Notes: generated from the sequence alone by a model not told the origin. Shown: positions 52,583 through 62,471, counted from the stretch's first letter. The stretch: DNA of 64,000 bases from G963668655 sp963668655 (GCA_963668655.2 CAXXPQ010000004.1:930001-994000), one strand, 5' to 3'. Translations and numbers: made by a program.

Positions 52583-53683
52583 TCAGACGGTGAAGCGGCC
52601 GTTCTCGTACACCGTGCGGCCGTCGAGTCGCCAGCGGCCGCCGTCTTCCATGCGTTTAATCATGTCCCAGTGCAGGCCGCTCTTGTTTCTACCGCCCGCC
52701 TCGGGGATGGACAGTCCCACCGCCATGTGCATGGTCCCCCCGATCTTTTCATCGAAGAGAATCGACTTCGAGGGCTGCTGGATGTGGTAGTTCGTTCCGA
52801 TGGCGATCTCGCCCACAAAGCGCGCGCCCTCGTCCACATCCAGCATCTTCAGAAGATATTCCTCGCGCTTTTCCGCGCTGGCATCCACTACCTTGCCCTT
52901 CTCCAGCCGCAGCCGTACGCCTTCCACCTCCACGCCGTTGTACGAACACGGCACGTCGAAGTAGATCGTCCCCTCGGCGAAATCCTCCACCGGGCTGGTG
53001 AAGATCTCGCCGTCCGGCATGTTGTTTTTACCGTCGCAGTTGATCCAGGTGCGTCCCTCCACCGACATCGTAAGATCCGTTTCCTTGCCGGTGATGTGCA
53101 ATGTCTTCGCCCGGCCGAACGCCTCGATGATGTGCGCGTGTTCGCCATGCACCTTCTTCCAATAGGCCGTGGGATCGTCTTCATCGCAACCGCATGCCTT
53201 GAGCACGAAATCCGTGTACTCACCCAGGCTCATCTCCGCGTCTCCGGCCATGGCGGAAGTGGGGAAAGGCGCGGCCACCCAGGAAAAAGCGCCCTCTTTT
53301 TCCCGGCGGGCGATGATCTCGTAAAACGCGGCGGTGGCCTTGCGATGCCGGGCGATGCGCGTGGGCTCGATGCGGCTCAATTCCCGGGGGTTGGCGGTGG
53401 AATGGATGCCGATCATGGCGTCCACCGTCTCGAAAAGCTGCTTCATCACGGGGAATGTCACGTCCAGCAGGTTGTCCTTGGCGTGTTTGTAAAACAGGTA
53501 CTGGCCGTCTTCCGGCCGCATGATCGGCAAGAGGTATACTCCGCGCTCCGCCGTGGCCTTCTGCAGGGCCTGCACCAGCGGCTCGGCCACCGTGGCGGCG
53601 TTGACCATCACGGTCTGGCCCTCTTTCACGTTGAGGGAATAATCCAGTAGCAGCCGGGCCAGCTTTTCGTATCGGAAATCCAT
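52583..53683 (-). CDS. M29-family aminopeptidase (AmpS type)
   Basis: A 366-residue metallo-aminopeptidase that removes N-terminal residues from peptides in the cytoplasm. The C-terminal half holds the metal-ligand motifs GTNYHIQQPSKSILFDEK, GGTMHMAVGLS and KSGLHWDMI, as in thermophilic aminopeptidase T and AmpS. The N-terminal half begins DFRYEKLARLLLDYSLNVKEG, a usual M29 opening. ATG 53683 is chosen because GGAGG lies 5 bp upstream; the frame extends 62 codons further but without a ribosome site. Two bound cobalt, zinc or magnesium ions are expected from the family. Confidence 0.9.
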   Translation of the reverse strand: MDFRYEKLARLLLDYSLNVKEGQTVMVNAATVAEPLVQALQKATAERGVYLLPIMRPEDGQYLFYKHAKDNLLDVTFPVMKQLFETVDAMIGIHSTANPRELSRIEPTRIARHRKATAAFYEIIARREKEGAFSWVAAPFPTSAMAGDAEMSLGEYTDFVLKACGCDEDDPTAYWKKVHGEHAHIIEAFGRAKTLHITGKETDLTMSVEGRTWINCDGKNNMPDGEIFTSPVEDFAEGTIYFDVPCSYNGVEVEGVRLRLEKGKVVDASAEKREEYLLKMLDVDEGARFVGEIAIGTNYHIQQPSKSILFDEKIGGTMHMAVGLSIPEAGGRNKSGLHWDMIKRMEDGGRWRLDGRTVYENGRFTV

Positions 53684-54018
53684 AGTCGCCTCCATCCGAA
53701 ATAAACGGTTGAAATGTACGAAAAAAACATCGCAGAAATCCGGGCCGAGGTCAAGAAGAACGCACGCATAAACCCGTTCGTTCACGCGGGTGAACGCTCC
53801 GGCATGGCTTCTCCCCAAAAACCGGAAATTGCGCATCGAGAACACGAATTCAGAAAAGGAGGCGGGCATTCCGGCCGAATATTGGAAAGACGGAAAGAAG
53901 CGACCGGCGTCCGCACTGAAATCGACTGGGAAAACGCGGGATTCGGCTTTGCCGTTGCCAAGAACGAACGATTGGAGTACCCTTTTCGGATAGGCAACTC
54001 AAGTGGCAGGAGGAGCGG
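53684..54018. other. Divergent intergenic region, aminopeptidase and PrkA genes
   Basis: These 335 bases separate divergent genes. A weak + strand pair TTGCCA (53955) - 17 bp - TACCCT (53978) could serve the kinase gene. On the minus strand TTGACC (53752-53747) has a poor -10. No coding region is supported. Confidence 0.4.
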
Positions 54019-56307
54019 ATGGCGGATTCCAAGGTTCGGCGCGATTATCTGGAGACCCTGAATCGGGCGGTCAAGGATCGTTTCGTAAAGCGGAAGAATA
54101 TCCTCGGTTTCAATGCCTTCTTCGAACTGTTTCTGGAAAATCCCGGGCGTTTCACCCGCAGCACGTACCAGTATCTCCTGGACATGATCGACCATTTCGG
54201 CCCGCGCAAGGGCAAGGACGGCAAGCCCAGACCGGGTTTTGCGGTCTTCGACCAGAAGTTCCGCGACGGCCAGGGGGCGGTCTGGGGGCAGGCCATGGTG
54301 GAAAACCAGATCTACCGTCTGCTGGCGGGCTTTTCCAGAAGCCGCAAGGCCGATCGGCTAATCCTTCTGCACGGTCCCAACGGATCGGCCAAGACCAGCC
54401 TGGTGGGCTGCCTGCACGCCGGAATGGAGGAATACAGCCGGACGGACGAAGGTGCCCTGTATCACTTCAACTGGATTTTCCCGGAGGAACGCTTCACCCG
54501 GGAGAAAATCGGTTTTTCCAAAGAAGCCAGCCGGGAAATCGACGCGGCCCAATCCTATGCCGATCTTCCGGAAGATCGCATCGCCGCGCGGCTGGGATGC
54601 CCGTTGCGGGACAATCCCCTGTTTCTGATTCCCCAAGCCGAACGCCGGTCCATGTTCGAGGAATTGCGCGGCAAAAACAAGGAATTCGCCTCTTCCGAGA
54701 TGGCGGAAATCCTGTGGGACGGGGATCTTTCTCCCATGAACCGGCAAATTTACGACGCTCTGTTGGGAGCCTACGGCGGCGATTACGCCCGGGTGCTGCA
54801 ACACGTCCAGGTGGAACGCTATTACATCTCCGAGCGCTACAAGGTGGGATCGGTGGTCATCGAACCCCAGATGAGCGTGGACGCGCGCATCCAACAGGTG
54901 ACGGCGGATCGCTCGCTGAGTTCGCTGCCGCCCGTCTTGCAGAACCTGAACCTCTTCATGCCCCAGGGCTACCTCGTCAACGCCAACCACGGGATCGTGG
55001 AGTATTCCGACCTGTTGAAACGCCCCGTGGACGCCTATAAATACCTGCTGGGCACTTGCGAGAAAGGCACCATCAACCTGGACGTGGCGCTGATCTACCT
55101 GGATATCGTCATGATGGGATCGTCCAACGACAAATACCTGGAAGGTTTCAAGGGCATTCCGGATTTCACCAGTTTCAAGGCCCGCATGGAAATGATCCGG
55201 GTTCCCTATCTTCGGGATTTCCAGGCGGAGAAACACATCTATGAAAGCCAGCTCGCCCTGGAATCGGAAAACGTTCGATTGATGCCCCACATGCGCGAGA
55301 TCGTGGCGCTCTGGGCGGTGCTGACAAGGCTTCGCAAACCGAAACTGGAACACTACCCGGCGGAACTCCAGGCGGCCATCGATCGCCTCAATCCCCTGGA
55401 AAAAGCGCTCTTTCTCTCCGATGGAGAACCGCCGGACTGGTTCAGCATGGCCCAGGCCAAGGAACTTCGCGCCATCCGGGGACGACTCATCAACGAATTC
55501 TCCTCCGGGCCGCTCTACGAGGGCGGTTTCGGCGCCTCTCCCCGGGAAGGAAAAATGATCCTTCAGAACGCCGTACAGGGAAATCGGGAAGGCCTCGTAG
55601 GGCCCCGGCAGGTGCTGATGCAGATCCGGCGGCTGATCGGCGACAAGTCGGTCTATGAATGGCTCCAGCACCAACCGGACGGCGAATACGGCGATCAAAT
55701 GCGGCTGGTGGCGCTGGTGGAGAACTATTACATCCGCAAGATCGATATCGAGTTGAAAAACGCCATGGAAATGGTGGAGGAAGAGCAGTATTCCAAACTG
55801 TTGGAGAAATACGTGGCCCACGCCTCCAGCTGGATTCACGGCCGCAAGGTGGTGGACGCCGTAAGCCGCGCGGAAGTGCCCGTGGACGAAAACTTCCTGC
55901 GGGAAGTGGAAAAAATCATCGCCTCCAAGGAAGAAGCCAAGGCTTTCCGGCAGGATGTCATCAGCCGGGTGGGAGCCTACGCCCTGGACAACCCGGACGA
56001 GAAAGTCGCCTATGAAAAAATCTTCTCCAAATCGATCCGCCAGTTGGAGGAACATTACTTCGGCAACCAGAAGGAGCGTATCCACAAGTTCCACGAAAAC
56101 CTGCTGAAATTCTTCGAAGGGAGCGAAAAGCTTCTGGAAGACAAGGAACGGCAGGAGATCGACCGGGTGCTGCTGCGTATGGAGGAGCGTTACGGCTACG
56201 TTCCCGAGGCCACCCGCGAAGTAGTGGCGATTCTGGCCCGCACGAAGTACGCGAAATCACAGATCTCCGACGATACGCCGGATTTGACGGCCGGGGCGGA
56301 AACATAG
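54019..56307 (+). CDS. prkA: PrkA-family serine protein kinase
   Basis: A cytoplasmic AAA-type serine kinase of 762 residues, longer than the 640 or so of E. coli YeaG. The N-terminal AAA domain has Walker A LHGPNGSAKTS (about 115), and the region LFLIPQAERRSMFEEL; the C-terminal kinase-like domain follows. In Bacillus and enterics PrkA acts in sporulation or nitrogen-starvation responses and sits beside yeaH/spoVR homologues; here neither partner is adjacent. The extra length lies mainly in the middle and at the helical C-terminus. AGGAGGAG precedes the ATG. It converges with a glycosyltransferase gene. Confidence 0.9.
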   Translation: MADSKVRRDYLETLNRAVKDRFVKRKNILGFNAFFELFLENPGRFTRSTYQYLLDMIDHFGPRKGKDGKPRPGFAVFDQKFRDGQGAVWGQAMVENQIYRLLAGFSRSRKADRLILLHGPNGSAKTSLVGCLHAGMEEYSRTDEGALYHFNWIFPEERFTREKIGFSKEASREIDAAQSYADLPEDRIAARLGCPLRDNPLFLIPQAERRSMFEELRGKNKEFASSEMAEILWDGDLSPMNRQIYDALLGAYGGDYARVLQHVQVERYYISERYKVGSVVIEPQMSVDARIQQVTADRSLSSLPPVLQNLNLFMPQGYLVNANHGIVEYSDLLKRPVDAYKYLLGTCEKGTINLDVALIYLDIVMMGSSNDKYLEGFKGIPDFTSFKARMEMIRVPYLRDFQAEKHIYESQLALESENVRLMPHMREIVALWAVLTRLRKPKLEHYPAELQAAIDRLNPLEKALFLSDGEPPDWFSMAQAKELRAIRGRLINEFSSGPLYEGGFGASPREGKMILQNAVQGNREGLVGPRQVLMQIRRLIGDKSVYEWLQHQPDGEYGDQMRLVALVENYYIRKIDIELKNAMEMVEEEQYSKLLEKYVAHASSWIHGRKVVDAVSRAEVPVDENFLREVEKIIASKEEAKAFRQDVISRVGAYALDNPDEKVAYEKIFSKSIRQLEEHYFGNQKERIHKFHENLLKFFEGSEKLLEDKERQEIDRVLLRMEERYGYVPEATREVVAILARTKYAKSQISDDTPDLTAGAET

Positions 56308-56343
56308 ACAATCCGATGAATAACAAAAGCCGCAAGCCGACGC

Positions 56344-57513
56344 TCAAACGCGCAGCGAGGCAATCCGCTCCTCGTACAGTTCCACGTAGCGCGCCGCAAT
56401 GTCCGTCCAGTCGTAAGGATAGTTCAACGCTTCGGAATCGATGAGGATTTCGTTTTTCGCAATCCCCGCCAGCGTATCGGCGATATGATCGGGATCGGCG
56501 GAAGGCAGCAGCACGGCGTTTCCCGGACGGATGATGTCCTTTTCTCCAACGATATCCAGCGACTCCGGCAGGATGAGCGGTCGCCCGCAGGCCAGGCTCT
56601 CGGCCAGCACCATACCGAAGCCCTCCGCCGTACTGGCCAGGATCTGGAAATCACTCCAATGGTACTGCTCCGGAAGTTCCGTCTGCGGAAGATAGGGAAT
56701 GTTTTCGTAAGCCACACCCCGTTCGGCGGCCCGTCGGGCCACCGCGTCCGAAAGCGCGCCCCGACCCACGGTACGGTACGCGAAACGCTCCTTGAAACCG
56801 GACCGGGCGATGCCCTCCACCACGGCCAGCTGGTTTTTCTGCTTGCCCACGTTTCCCACGGTGAGCAGCCGGATAGGCACGTTTTCCGAAAGGGGGCATT
56901 GCGGCTCCGGCCGAAAACGCGAAAGATCCACGCCGTTGGGGATCACCCAACGCTCTCCATGGAAGCGTTCCATGCCTAAAAGGCGCTGAAAGGTACGCTC
57001 CGTCACCGTGACGAGGTTTTGGCTGCGTTCCAGACAGAGACGCTCCACCTCGGCACGGAAAGGGTAGTAATTGTCCTCGGCCCGCCCCACCCAGCCGTGC
57101 AGAGTCACCAAAAGACGCTCGGCGGACACCAGCGGCAACACCTGGACAGCGCGCTGGATGCCGTGGACGTGGACCAGATCCGGACGGAAGGAGCGGATGG
57201 CGCTGGCGAACCAGAAGGTGCGCCCAATGGTGATGGTATTGTCTCGTAAGAATGGTTCTCGCACCGTCCGATGAATGATTTCGGGACAGGCCGGAAGGGC
57301 GGACAGCGCGTGCCATGGCCGGAAGAAATAGGTCGGGATCTTTCCTATTTTCAACGGTTTCAGCGGCACGTTTTCCGCCAGCAGGCGAATGTCCAGGTTG
57401 CCGGGATCCATGCGGCGTATGGCCAGCCAGGGAGAAAGCGCCAGCCCGCCCGCACCCCGGCCGCCGCCTTCAGCGGGAAGGGAACTGATAATCAAGACAC
57501 GCTTTTTTCTCAT
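56344..57513 (-). CDS. Family 4 glycosyltransferase
   Basis: A 389-residue GT-B enzyme that transfers a sugar from a nucleotide donor, probably in envelope glycan synthesis. The N-terminal glycine-rich loop (LPAEGGGRGAGGLA), DLVHVHGI, VIPNGVDLSRF and the EX7E motif ASTAEGFGMVLAESLACG with GRPLI identify GT4. ATG 57513 has AGAGGA upstream; a longer frame starts 10 codons earlier without one. It lies 73 bp after the helicase unit's end on the same strand, probably independently transcribed. Donor and acceptor are unknown. Confidence 0.85.
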   Translation of the reverse strand: MRKKRVLIISSLPAEGGGRGAGGLALSPWLAIRRMDPGNLDIRLLAENVPLKPLKIGKIPTYFFRPWHALSALPACPEIIHRTVREPFLRDNTITIGRTFWFASAIRSFRPDLVHVHGIQRAVQVLPLVSAERLLVTLHGWVGRAEDNYYPFRAEVERLCLERSQNLVTVTERTFQRLLGMERFHGERWVIPNGVDLSRFRPEPQCPLSENVPIRLLTVGNVGKQKNQLAVVEGIARSGFKERFAYRTVGRGALSDAVARRAAERGVAYENIPYLPQTELPEQYHWSDFQILASTAEGFGMVLAESLACGRPLILPESLDIVGEKDIIRPGNAVLLPSADPDHIADTLAGIAKNEILIDSEALNYPYDWTDIAARYVELYEERIASLRV

Positions 57514-57586
57514 GCAATCCTCTGGATTACGATAAAAATCCATTCATTCGAACATAGCCCAATATTTCATGAAATCTTCCGTCATT

Positions 57587-59578
57587 TCAATACTTTTTCT
57601 TCTTTTCCCGCTCCGCTTCCGCCGCCGCTTCCATTTTAGCCTTGCGCCGCCACCAGCCGCGCACCTGGTCGAAAAGCGACACCCGCACGGAAGGCGGCAA
57701 GGCTTTCTGAAATTTCTTTCCGTAGGATTTGGTCGTCATGCGCCGATCCAGCAAAGCGATGATCCCCCAATCCCCGGGATCGCGAATCAGCCGCCCGACG
57801 CCCTGCTTCAACTGAATGATGGCCGTGGGCACCTGGAACTCGAAAAACGGATTTCGACCGTTTTCCCGCATGCTTGCGATACGCGCCTCGGTCACCGGAT
57901 CGTTGGGGGCCTCGAACGGCAACTTGTCGATAATCACCATGCGCAACGACTGCCCCAGAACGTCCACGCCCTGCCAGAAACTGCCCGTGGCAAGCAGCAC
58001 CGAGTTCACGCTCTCCCGAAAGCGTTCCAGAAGCTGGCTGCGGGGGGCGTCTCCCTGCCGGAAGAGCGGATACGGAAGCTTGTCAGAGAGCCGATCGTAG
58101 ACGGCGTCCATGTTGGCATAGGAGGTGAACAGCACCAGGGCGCCGCCCTCGGTAAGCTTCACCAGGTAGCCGATCAGGTCGGCGGCCTTTTCGGTGAACT
58201 CCGGATGGGAGGGCTCCGGCATGCGCTGGGGAATAAAGAGGACGGTCTGATGGCGATAGTCGAAAGGGCTTTCGAAGACGCCTTCCAGGGTGTCCTCGGG
58301 ACAACCCAGGCGCTCCCGGAAGTATTCGAAGGATCCCTCGCCCGTGGACAGGGTGGCCGAGGTAAAGACACAACCGATGCGCTTGGAGAAAAACAGCTCA
58401 CGCATCAGCGGGGCGATCTCCAGCGGCGTGGCGTTCAACGCGATGGAACGCTTGCGGATCTCGCCCCAGTAAACGGTGTCGTTGCGCCGCTCGGTGACCA
58501 CGCGGGCGAAGTCGTCCTGGAGCGTCTTACAGCGATCCGCCAGGGCCTCGGCTTCCTCTTTCTTTTCGGCCAGTTCCAGAAGCTTCCGACGCAGACTTTC
58601 CAACCGCTCGTCCAATCGGAAATATGCCTCTCCCAATTGCAGATCCGAATCCACGTTCTCTGTCAGGCGGAAACGATCCTCGTGGGCCTGGAACGGCTCG
58701 AAAACATCCGCCGCATCCCCCTTGATTTCCTCCAGAAGTTTCAAAATATCCTTGGTTATCGCGGCCTTGGGATCCAACTCCGGCCGGATGTCGTCCAAAA
58801 ACGAGAAAACGCGGTAATTGGAGACGGTGATGCCGAAAAAAGCCGTGGCCGTGCTTTCCAGCATGTGGGCCTCGTCGAAGATCACCAGGTCGTGTTTCGG
58901 AATCACCTCCCCGAAACGCTTTTCCTGCATGGCCAGATCGGAAAAATAGAGGTGATGGTTCACGATGACGAGATCGGCCTCTTGGGCGCGTTTACGCATG
59001 CGGGTGACGAAACAGTCCTTGTAAAATCGGCACTTGGAGCCCTGGCAGGTCTCCGGGCTACTGGTCAGTTCCGACCAGGTGGCGTAGTCGTCCGGCAGTT
59101 CGGTCAGTTCGGCACGGTCGCCGGTCTCGGTCCGCTCCGCCCAGGCGGCGATGTCGTCGAAATAGTTCCCGTCTTTTGCGAAATGAAACAGGCGCTGGGT
59201 GCTGAACTGGGAAAAACGCAGTTTGCACAGATAGTTGGCGCGGCCCTTCATGTAGGTGGCCCGGATGGGGCTTTCCAGGTTGTCCAAAAGGAGCGGCAAA
59301 TCTTTATAGAAAATCTGTTCCTGCAAGGTCTTGGTTCCGGTGGAAACCACCGTCTTGGCTCCGGAATGAACGGCCGGAACAAGATAGGCCAGAGTCTTTC
59401 CGATCCCCGTGCCGCCCTCGGCCACCAGCGGACGCCGTTCCCAGATGGCTTGAGCGGTCAACTCCGCCATGCCCAGTTGGCCGGGACGATATTGAAAAGC
59501 CTCCAGGCGCTCGGCCAGAACGCCCTCCGGACCGAGAAAATCCCTAATCCGCTCTTGGAAATCTTCAAAGCCGGTCAT
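57587..59578 (-). CDS. DinG-like ATP-dependent helicase (XPD family, Fe-S)
   Basis: A 663-residue superfamily 2 helicase. Walker A is EGGTGIGKTLAY (about 50), the iron-sulfur cluster ligands are visible as YLCKLRF and TCQGSKCRFYKDC, the DEAH box is VIFDEAHML, and motif VI reads QGVGRLIRDPGDWG. DinG proteins unwind DNA forks and R-loops during repair and replication. It ends in a Lys/Glu-rich tail. The start ATG 59578 overlaps the stop of the preceding gene (ATGA), and ATG is the first in the family-like region; the longer frame upstream overlaps that gene. Operon with the two genes before it. Confidence 0.93.
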   Translation of the reverse strand: MTGFEDFQERIRDFLGPEGVLAERLEAFQYRPGQLGMAELTAQAIWERRPLVAEGGTGIGKTLAYLVPAVHSGAKTVVSTGTKTLQEQIFYKDLPLLLDNLESPIRATYMKGRANYLCKLRFSQFSTQRLFHFAKDGNYFDDIAAWAERTETGDRAELTELPDDYATWSELTSSPETCQGSKCRFYKDCFVTRMRKRAQEADLVIVNHHLYFSDLAMQEKRFGEVIPKHDLVIFDEAHMLESTATAFFGITVSNYRVFSFLDDIRPELDPKAAITKDILKLLEEIKGDAADVFEPFQAHEDRFRLTENVDSDLQLGEAYFRLDERLESLRRKLLELAEKKEEAEALADRCKTLQDDFARVVTERRNDTVYWGEIRKRSIALNATPLEIAPLMRELFFSKRIGCVFTSATLSTGEGSFEYFRERLGCPEDTLEGVFESPFDYRHQTVLFIPQRMPEPSHPEFTEKAADLIGYLVKLTEGGALVLFTSYANMDAVYDRLSDKLPYPLFRQGDAPRSQLLERFRESVNSVLLATGSFWQGVDVLGQSLRMVIIDKLPFEAPNDPVTEARIASMRENGRNPFFEFQVPTAIIQLKQGVGRLIRDPGDWGIIALLDRRMTTKSYGKKFQKALPPSVRVSLFDQVRGWWRRKAKMEAAAEAEREKKKKY

Positions 59579-60069
59579 CGCGGCATCATGAACGTGAGAT
59601 TCGAGGAAAGATACCAGGCGATCATGGCCAGAAAAGCGCCGAGGGCCAGCACGGTGAGCCCCAGAGCGAACCAATTGGTTTTCTTCTCGTTGTTGTTCCT
59701 CGACTCCGGAAGCATCATGGCGGTTCGCGTCAGAAGCCGTTTCTGGAATGCGACGGCGGCCTCATCCTCCGGATAATCTGCCAGCCGTTCCCGGTATTTG
59801 ACGGCGGCGTACAGATCCGCGTGGGCGGTGGCGCAAAAAGCGTCGAAAGCCTTCCATGCATCCGTTTCCCGTTCCGAAGGAGCGCTTTCCACCTCTTTCC
59901 AAAGACGTTCCGCCCGTTGCAGAATGTCGGGAGGAATGGAAGCGAACTGCTCCCGTTCACGTTCCGGTGTCCAGTTGGCGAAGACCAGTCCGCAACGATG
60001 GCAGGCGATCCGGTCGTCCTGCCGGTTCCGACATTTGGGGCAAACGATGGCGGATTCGGTCCGGGTCAT
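59575..60069 (-). CDS. Zinc-ribbon membrane protein of unknown function
   Basis: A 164-residue protein: an N-terminal zinc ribbon (CPKCRNRQDDRIACHRCG), a helical region, and one C-terminal membrane helix (LGLTVLALGAFLAMIAWYL). No known family was recognised. It starts 5 bp after the stop of the LpoA-like gene and overlaps the helicase start by 4 bp, so the three genes form an operon. Its role may be linked to cell envelope or DNA repair, but the context does not decide. Confidence 0.75.
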   Translation of the reverse strand: MTRTESAIVCPKCRNRQDDRIACHRCGLVFANWTPEREREQFASIPPDILQRAERLWKEVESAPSERETDAWKAFDAFCATAHADLYAAVKYRERLADYPEDEAAVAFQKRLLTRTAMMLPESRNNNEKKTNWFALGLTVLALGAFLAMIAWYLSSNLTFMMPR

Positions 60070-60074
60070 GGGAT

Positions 60075-62243
60075 TTACTCGCTGCTTTCGTCTTCCGTTT
60101 CGGCGGAATTCTTTCGCTTCCGTTCGAGTTCACGCTGTTTCTGCTTTTCCTGCTGTTCTTCCAGATCCTTTTCCGTAAAGATCCACGGAGCGTTCACGTC
60201 GATGGTTTCCGGGGCCGGAATGATTTCCTCGTTGTGCAGCGTGAGCATCAAAAGATCGTTGACCAGTTCGCCCTGTTCGTCGAAACCCATGTGCCCCGTG
60301 GCGCCTTCGTAATCCTTGATCGCGGCCAGAAGCGTACGCAGTTCCTCCCGCGTCTTCGGCTGGTGCTGAATCACGGTTCGTCCCAGAAGAAGCAGGGCGT
60401 CGTAGGCATAGGCTTCCAGGGCGTGCGGAGAGGTTCCGAAGCGCTTGGTGAAGCTTTGAACGAAGGCGTTGGTGATGAGGTTGGATTCGTCCGCCGCGAA
60501 GAAACCGTCGCAAAAGAAAGCGCCCTCCGCCCATTTTCCTCCGAATTTCGATAAGTTGGGGTTATTCCAGGCGTTGGGGCCCAAAAGCTGAACCAGTTTC
60601 ACTTCCTTGCGATGCCGGCGGCGCTTTCGCTCCGCGCGGCGATAGGTGGCGCGGAGGCGGGTGTTGAGTTCCACCTCCTCGAACGGCAGGGCGGGGGCGA
60701 TCATCCCGGCCTTCTTGGCCGAATCCGGAATAAACAGCGCCTCGAAATCCACTCGGGGCCAGCCATCTTCCTCGTCGTAATGGGTACGAACTTCGCCGCA
60801 AGCAAGCCCCAGAGGATCGTCGCAGCGCCTGCGTCCGCGTTCCCCGAAGATCATCTCGTAGCGTCCCACCAGGCTGCGCACCTCGTGTTTGAACATGGTT
60901 TTATTGTCGGCATAGCTTTCCACGCCGGTAATCCATCCCCCCCGGTTCCGGACTTCATCCCAGAAGGCGTGGGCCATGTCCTCGCCGTAGGGATGCTCCG
61001 GGTAGAGAATGGCGAAGGTCCGATACCCCAGAATATTCCAGGCGTAATCCACCAGGGTTTTCGCCTGCATGTGGGGCGTCATGGCCACGCGGAACACATG
61101 CGTCCCTATCTGAGGAACACCCTCGCGAGTGGACAGATTGACCAGGGGAATCTCGAACTCTTCCGCCTTGTAGGCGGCGGCCTCCGAAACCGCGCCCAAA
61201 ACAGGTCCCGCGATGGCGATGGCCTGCTCTTCAAGCACCAGACGCTCGAAAGCCTCACGTGTCCCGATTTCCGTACTTTGGGTATCCGCGATGACCACTT
61301 TCAGACGTCCCAGGCTTTCCCCGTCGATGACGTTCACAGCCAGATCGATGGCCCGCTTGATCCGCATCCCCACCGGTTTGAATCGCCCGCTTAAGGGAAG
61401 CAGAACCCCCAGGGTTCCCGGAGCGACCTGAAAACGTTTGTCCAGTCTTTCCAAGGATGTACGCGCAAGGTCCGCAAGCGGATGTTCGGGAAACCGATTG
61501 TTCACAATGGCGAAATGCTCCTGGGCTGCCTTGAAATCACGGGTATGCATGGCCAGACGCCCCAGACGGACCCGCAGGCATCCTTCCGGAAAAGAACGGC
61601 CCGACACCGCCTCCAGAGCCTTCTGTGCGTCGGCGGCCGACAGGCGCTCCACCATTGTAATCACCCGATCCTCCGCCGCCTTCCGTTCCGACCCCGTGGT
61701 ATTCGGCAGCAATTCCAAGGCGTTGACAAACGCTTCGAAATAGGCGTTCTGCTCGGACAGCAAAGTCAGCAACTCCTCGGTGGCCTGTTTGCGTTCCCCC
61801 TCGTTCCGGGCGTTTTCCTTCTTTTTCTGAAGCTGATAGATCCGGTCGGCCTCCTCGGCCCTGCGACGTTCCGATTCCACCACGGACAACAGATGGCTGG
61901 CCTCGGAAACGAATTCGGAATCCGGATAGAGGCTGGAAACGTCCTTGAAATGGCCCTCGGCCACGGCGTATTTCCGTTCGTAAAGGGCGATCTTCCCCAG
62001 GAACAGACAAGCCTCCGCCGCCTGGGGGCTTTCCGGGTGTTCTTCCAGGAAATCCTGGAAATTCGCACGGGCCCGGGAGTAATCCATTTCCCGATAATAG
62101 TGCATGCCGGTATCGAACGCGCTTTTCGTAACGGGCGCGTCCTTCCGCTCCGCGCCTTGCATGGTCAGGCAGGACAGGGGAGAAAGCGCCAGCGCCATCA
62201 AGAGCAACGCATGAATCAGAAGGGTGAATTTTCGAATCCGCAT
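60075..62243 (-). CDS. LpoA-like lipoprotein with TPR and periplasmic-binding-protein domains
   Basis: A 722-residue outer-membrane lipoprotein (signal SPLSC). Residues 40-280 are TPR-like helices (FDTGMHYYREMDYSRARANF, AEACLFLGKIALYERKYAVA). The C-terminal part is a Peripla_BP_6 type fold (GVLLPLSGRFKPVGMRIKRA, EEQAIAIAGPVLG, YPEHPYGEDMA). This architecture is that of LpoA, an activator of penicillin-binding protein 1a. An Arg/Lys-rich insert near 540 (RRAERKRRRHRKEVK) is unusual and the last 30 residues are a charged tail. GGAGGG precedes the ATG. First gene of an operon with the zinc-ribbon protein and the helicase. Confidence 0.85.
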   Translation of the reverse strand: MRIRKFTLLIHALLLMALALSPLSCLTMQGAERKDAPVTKSAFDTGMHYYREMDYSRARANFQDFLEEHPESPQAAEACLFLGKIALYERKYAVAEGHFKDVSSLYPDSEFVSEASHLLSVVESERRRAEEADRIYQLQKKKENARNEGERKQATEELLTLLSEQNAYFEAFVNALELLPNTTGSERKAAEDRVITMVERLSAADAQKALEAVSGRSFPEGCLRVRLGRLAMHTRDFKAAQEHFAIVNNRFPEHPLADLARTSLERLDKRFQVAPGTLGVLLPLSGRFKPVGMRIKRAIDLAVNVIDGESLGRLKVVIADTQSTEIGTREAFERLVLEEQAIAIAGPVLGAVSEAAAYKAEEFEIPLVNLSTREGVPQIGTHVFRVAMTPHMQAKTLVDYAWNILGYRTFAILYPEHPYGEDMAHAFWDEVRNRGGWITGVESYADNKTMFKHEVRSLVGRYEMIFGERGRRRCDDPLGLACGEVRTHYDEEDGWPRVDFEALFIPDSAKKAGMIAPALPFEEVELNTRLRATYRRAERKRRRHRKEVKLVQLLGPNAWNNPNLSKFGGKWAEGAFFCDGFFAADESNLITNAFVQSFTKRFGTSPHALEAYAYDALLLLGRTVIQHQPKTREELRTLLAAIKDYEGATGHMGFDEQGELVNDLLMLTLHNEEIIPAPETIDVNAPWIFTEKDLEEQQEKQKQRELERKRKNSAETEDESSE

Positions 62244-62283
62244 TCCGTAATGCCCTCCGGAAGTTCTTCACAATACGGGCGTC

Positions 62284-62312
62284 AGATTACCGCAGGGCGC
62301 GAAGGCTTGCAA
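62284..62312 (-). promoter_or_regulatory. Possible promoter of the LpoA-like unit
   Basis: Minus strand TTGCAA (62312-62307), 17 bp, TAATCT (62289-62284), about 40 bp before the start of the operon. The -10 is poor. Confidence 0.35.
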
Positions 62313-62410
62313 GCAATTTGCCGAATCGAACCCATTCCGGAATCCGCCGACAAAAGGTCGTACCCGAGACGAATCCCCATCTTCGGGGCCTCCGGCGATA
62401 CCGGCATTCC

Positions 62411-62446
62411 AAAAACGAAAATCCCCCCGAGCACGGCCCGGAGGGA
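62411..62446 (-). terminator. Rho-independent terminator of the porin gene
   Basis: On the minus strand CCCTCCG / CGGGGGG (one G-U pair) around a 9-base loop, followed by ATTTTCGTTTTT, about 25 bp after the porin stop. Confidence 0.7.
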
Positions 62447-62471
62447 TAACGTCACACATTCTTGGAAGACA

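Noticed and set aside
52538..53650. 370-codon + strand frame opposite the aminopeptidase
   Set aside because: The minus strand has the M29 metal motifs; this frame shows none.
53714..54061. 115-codon frame before prkA
   Set aside because: No ribosome site, overlaps the prkA start and shows no domain.
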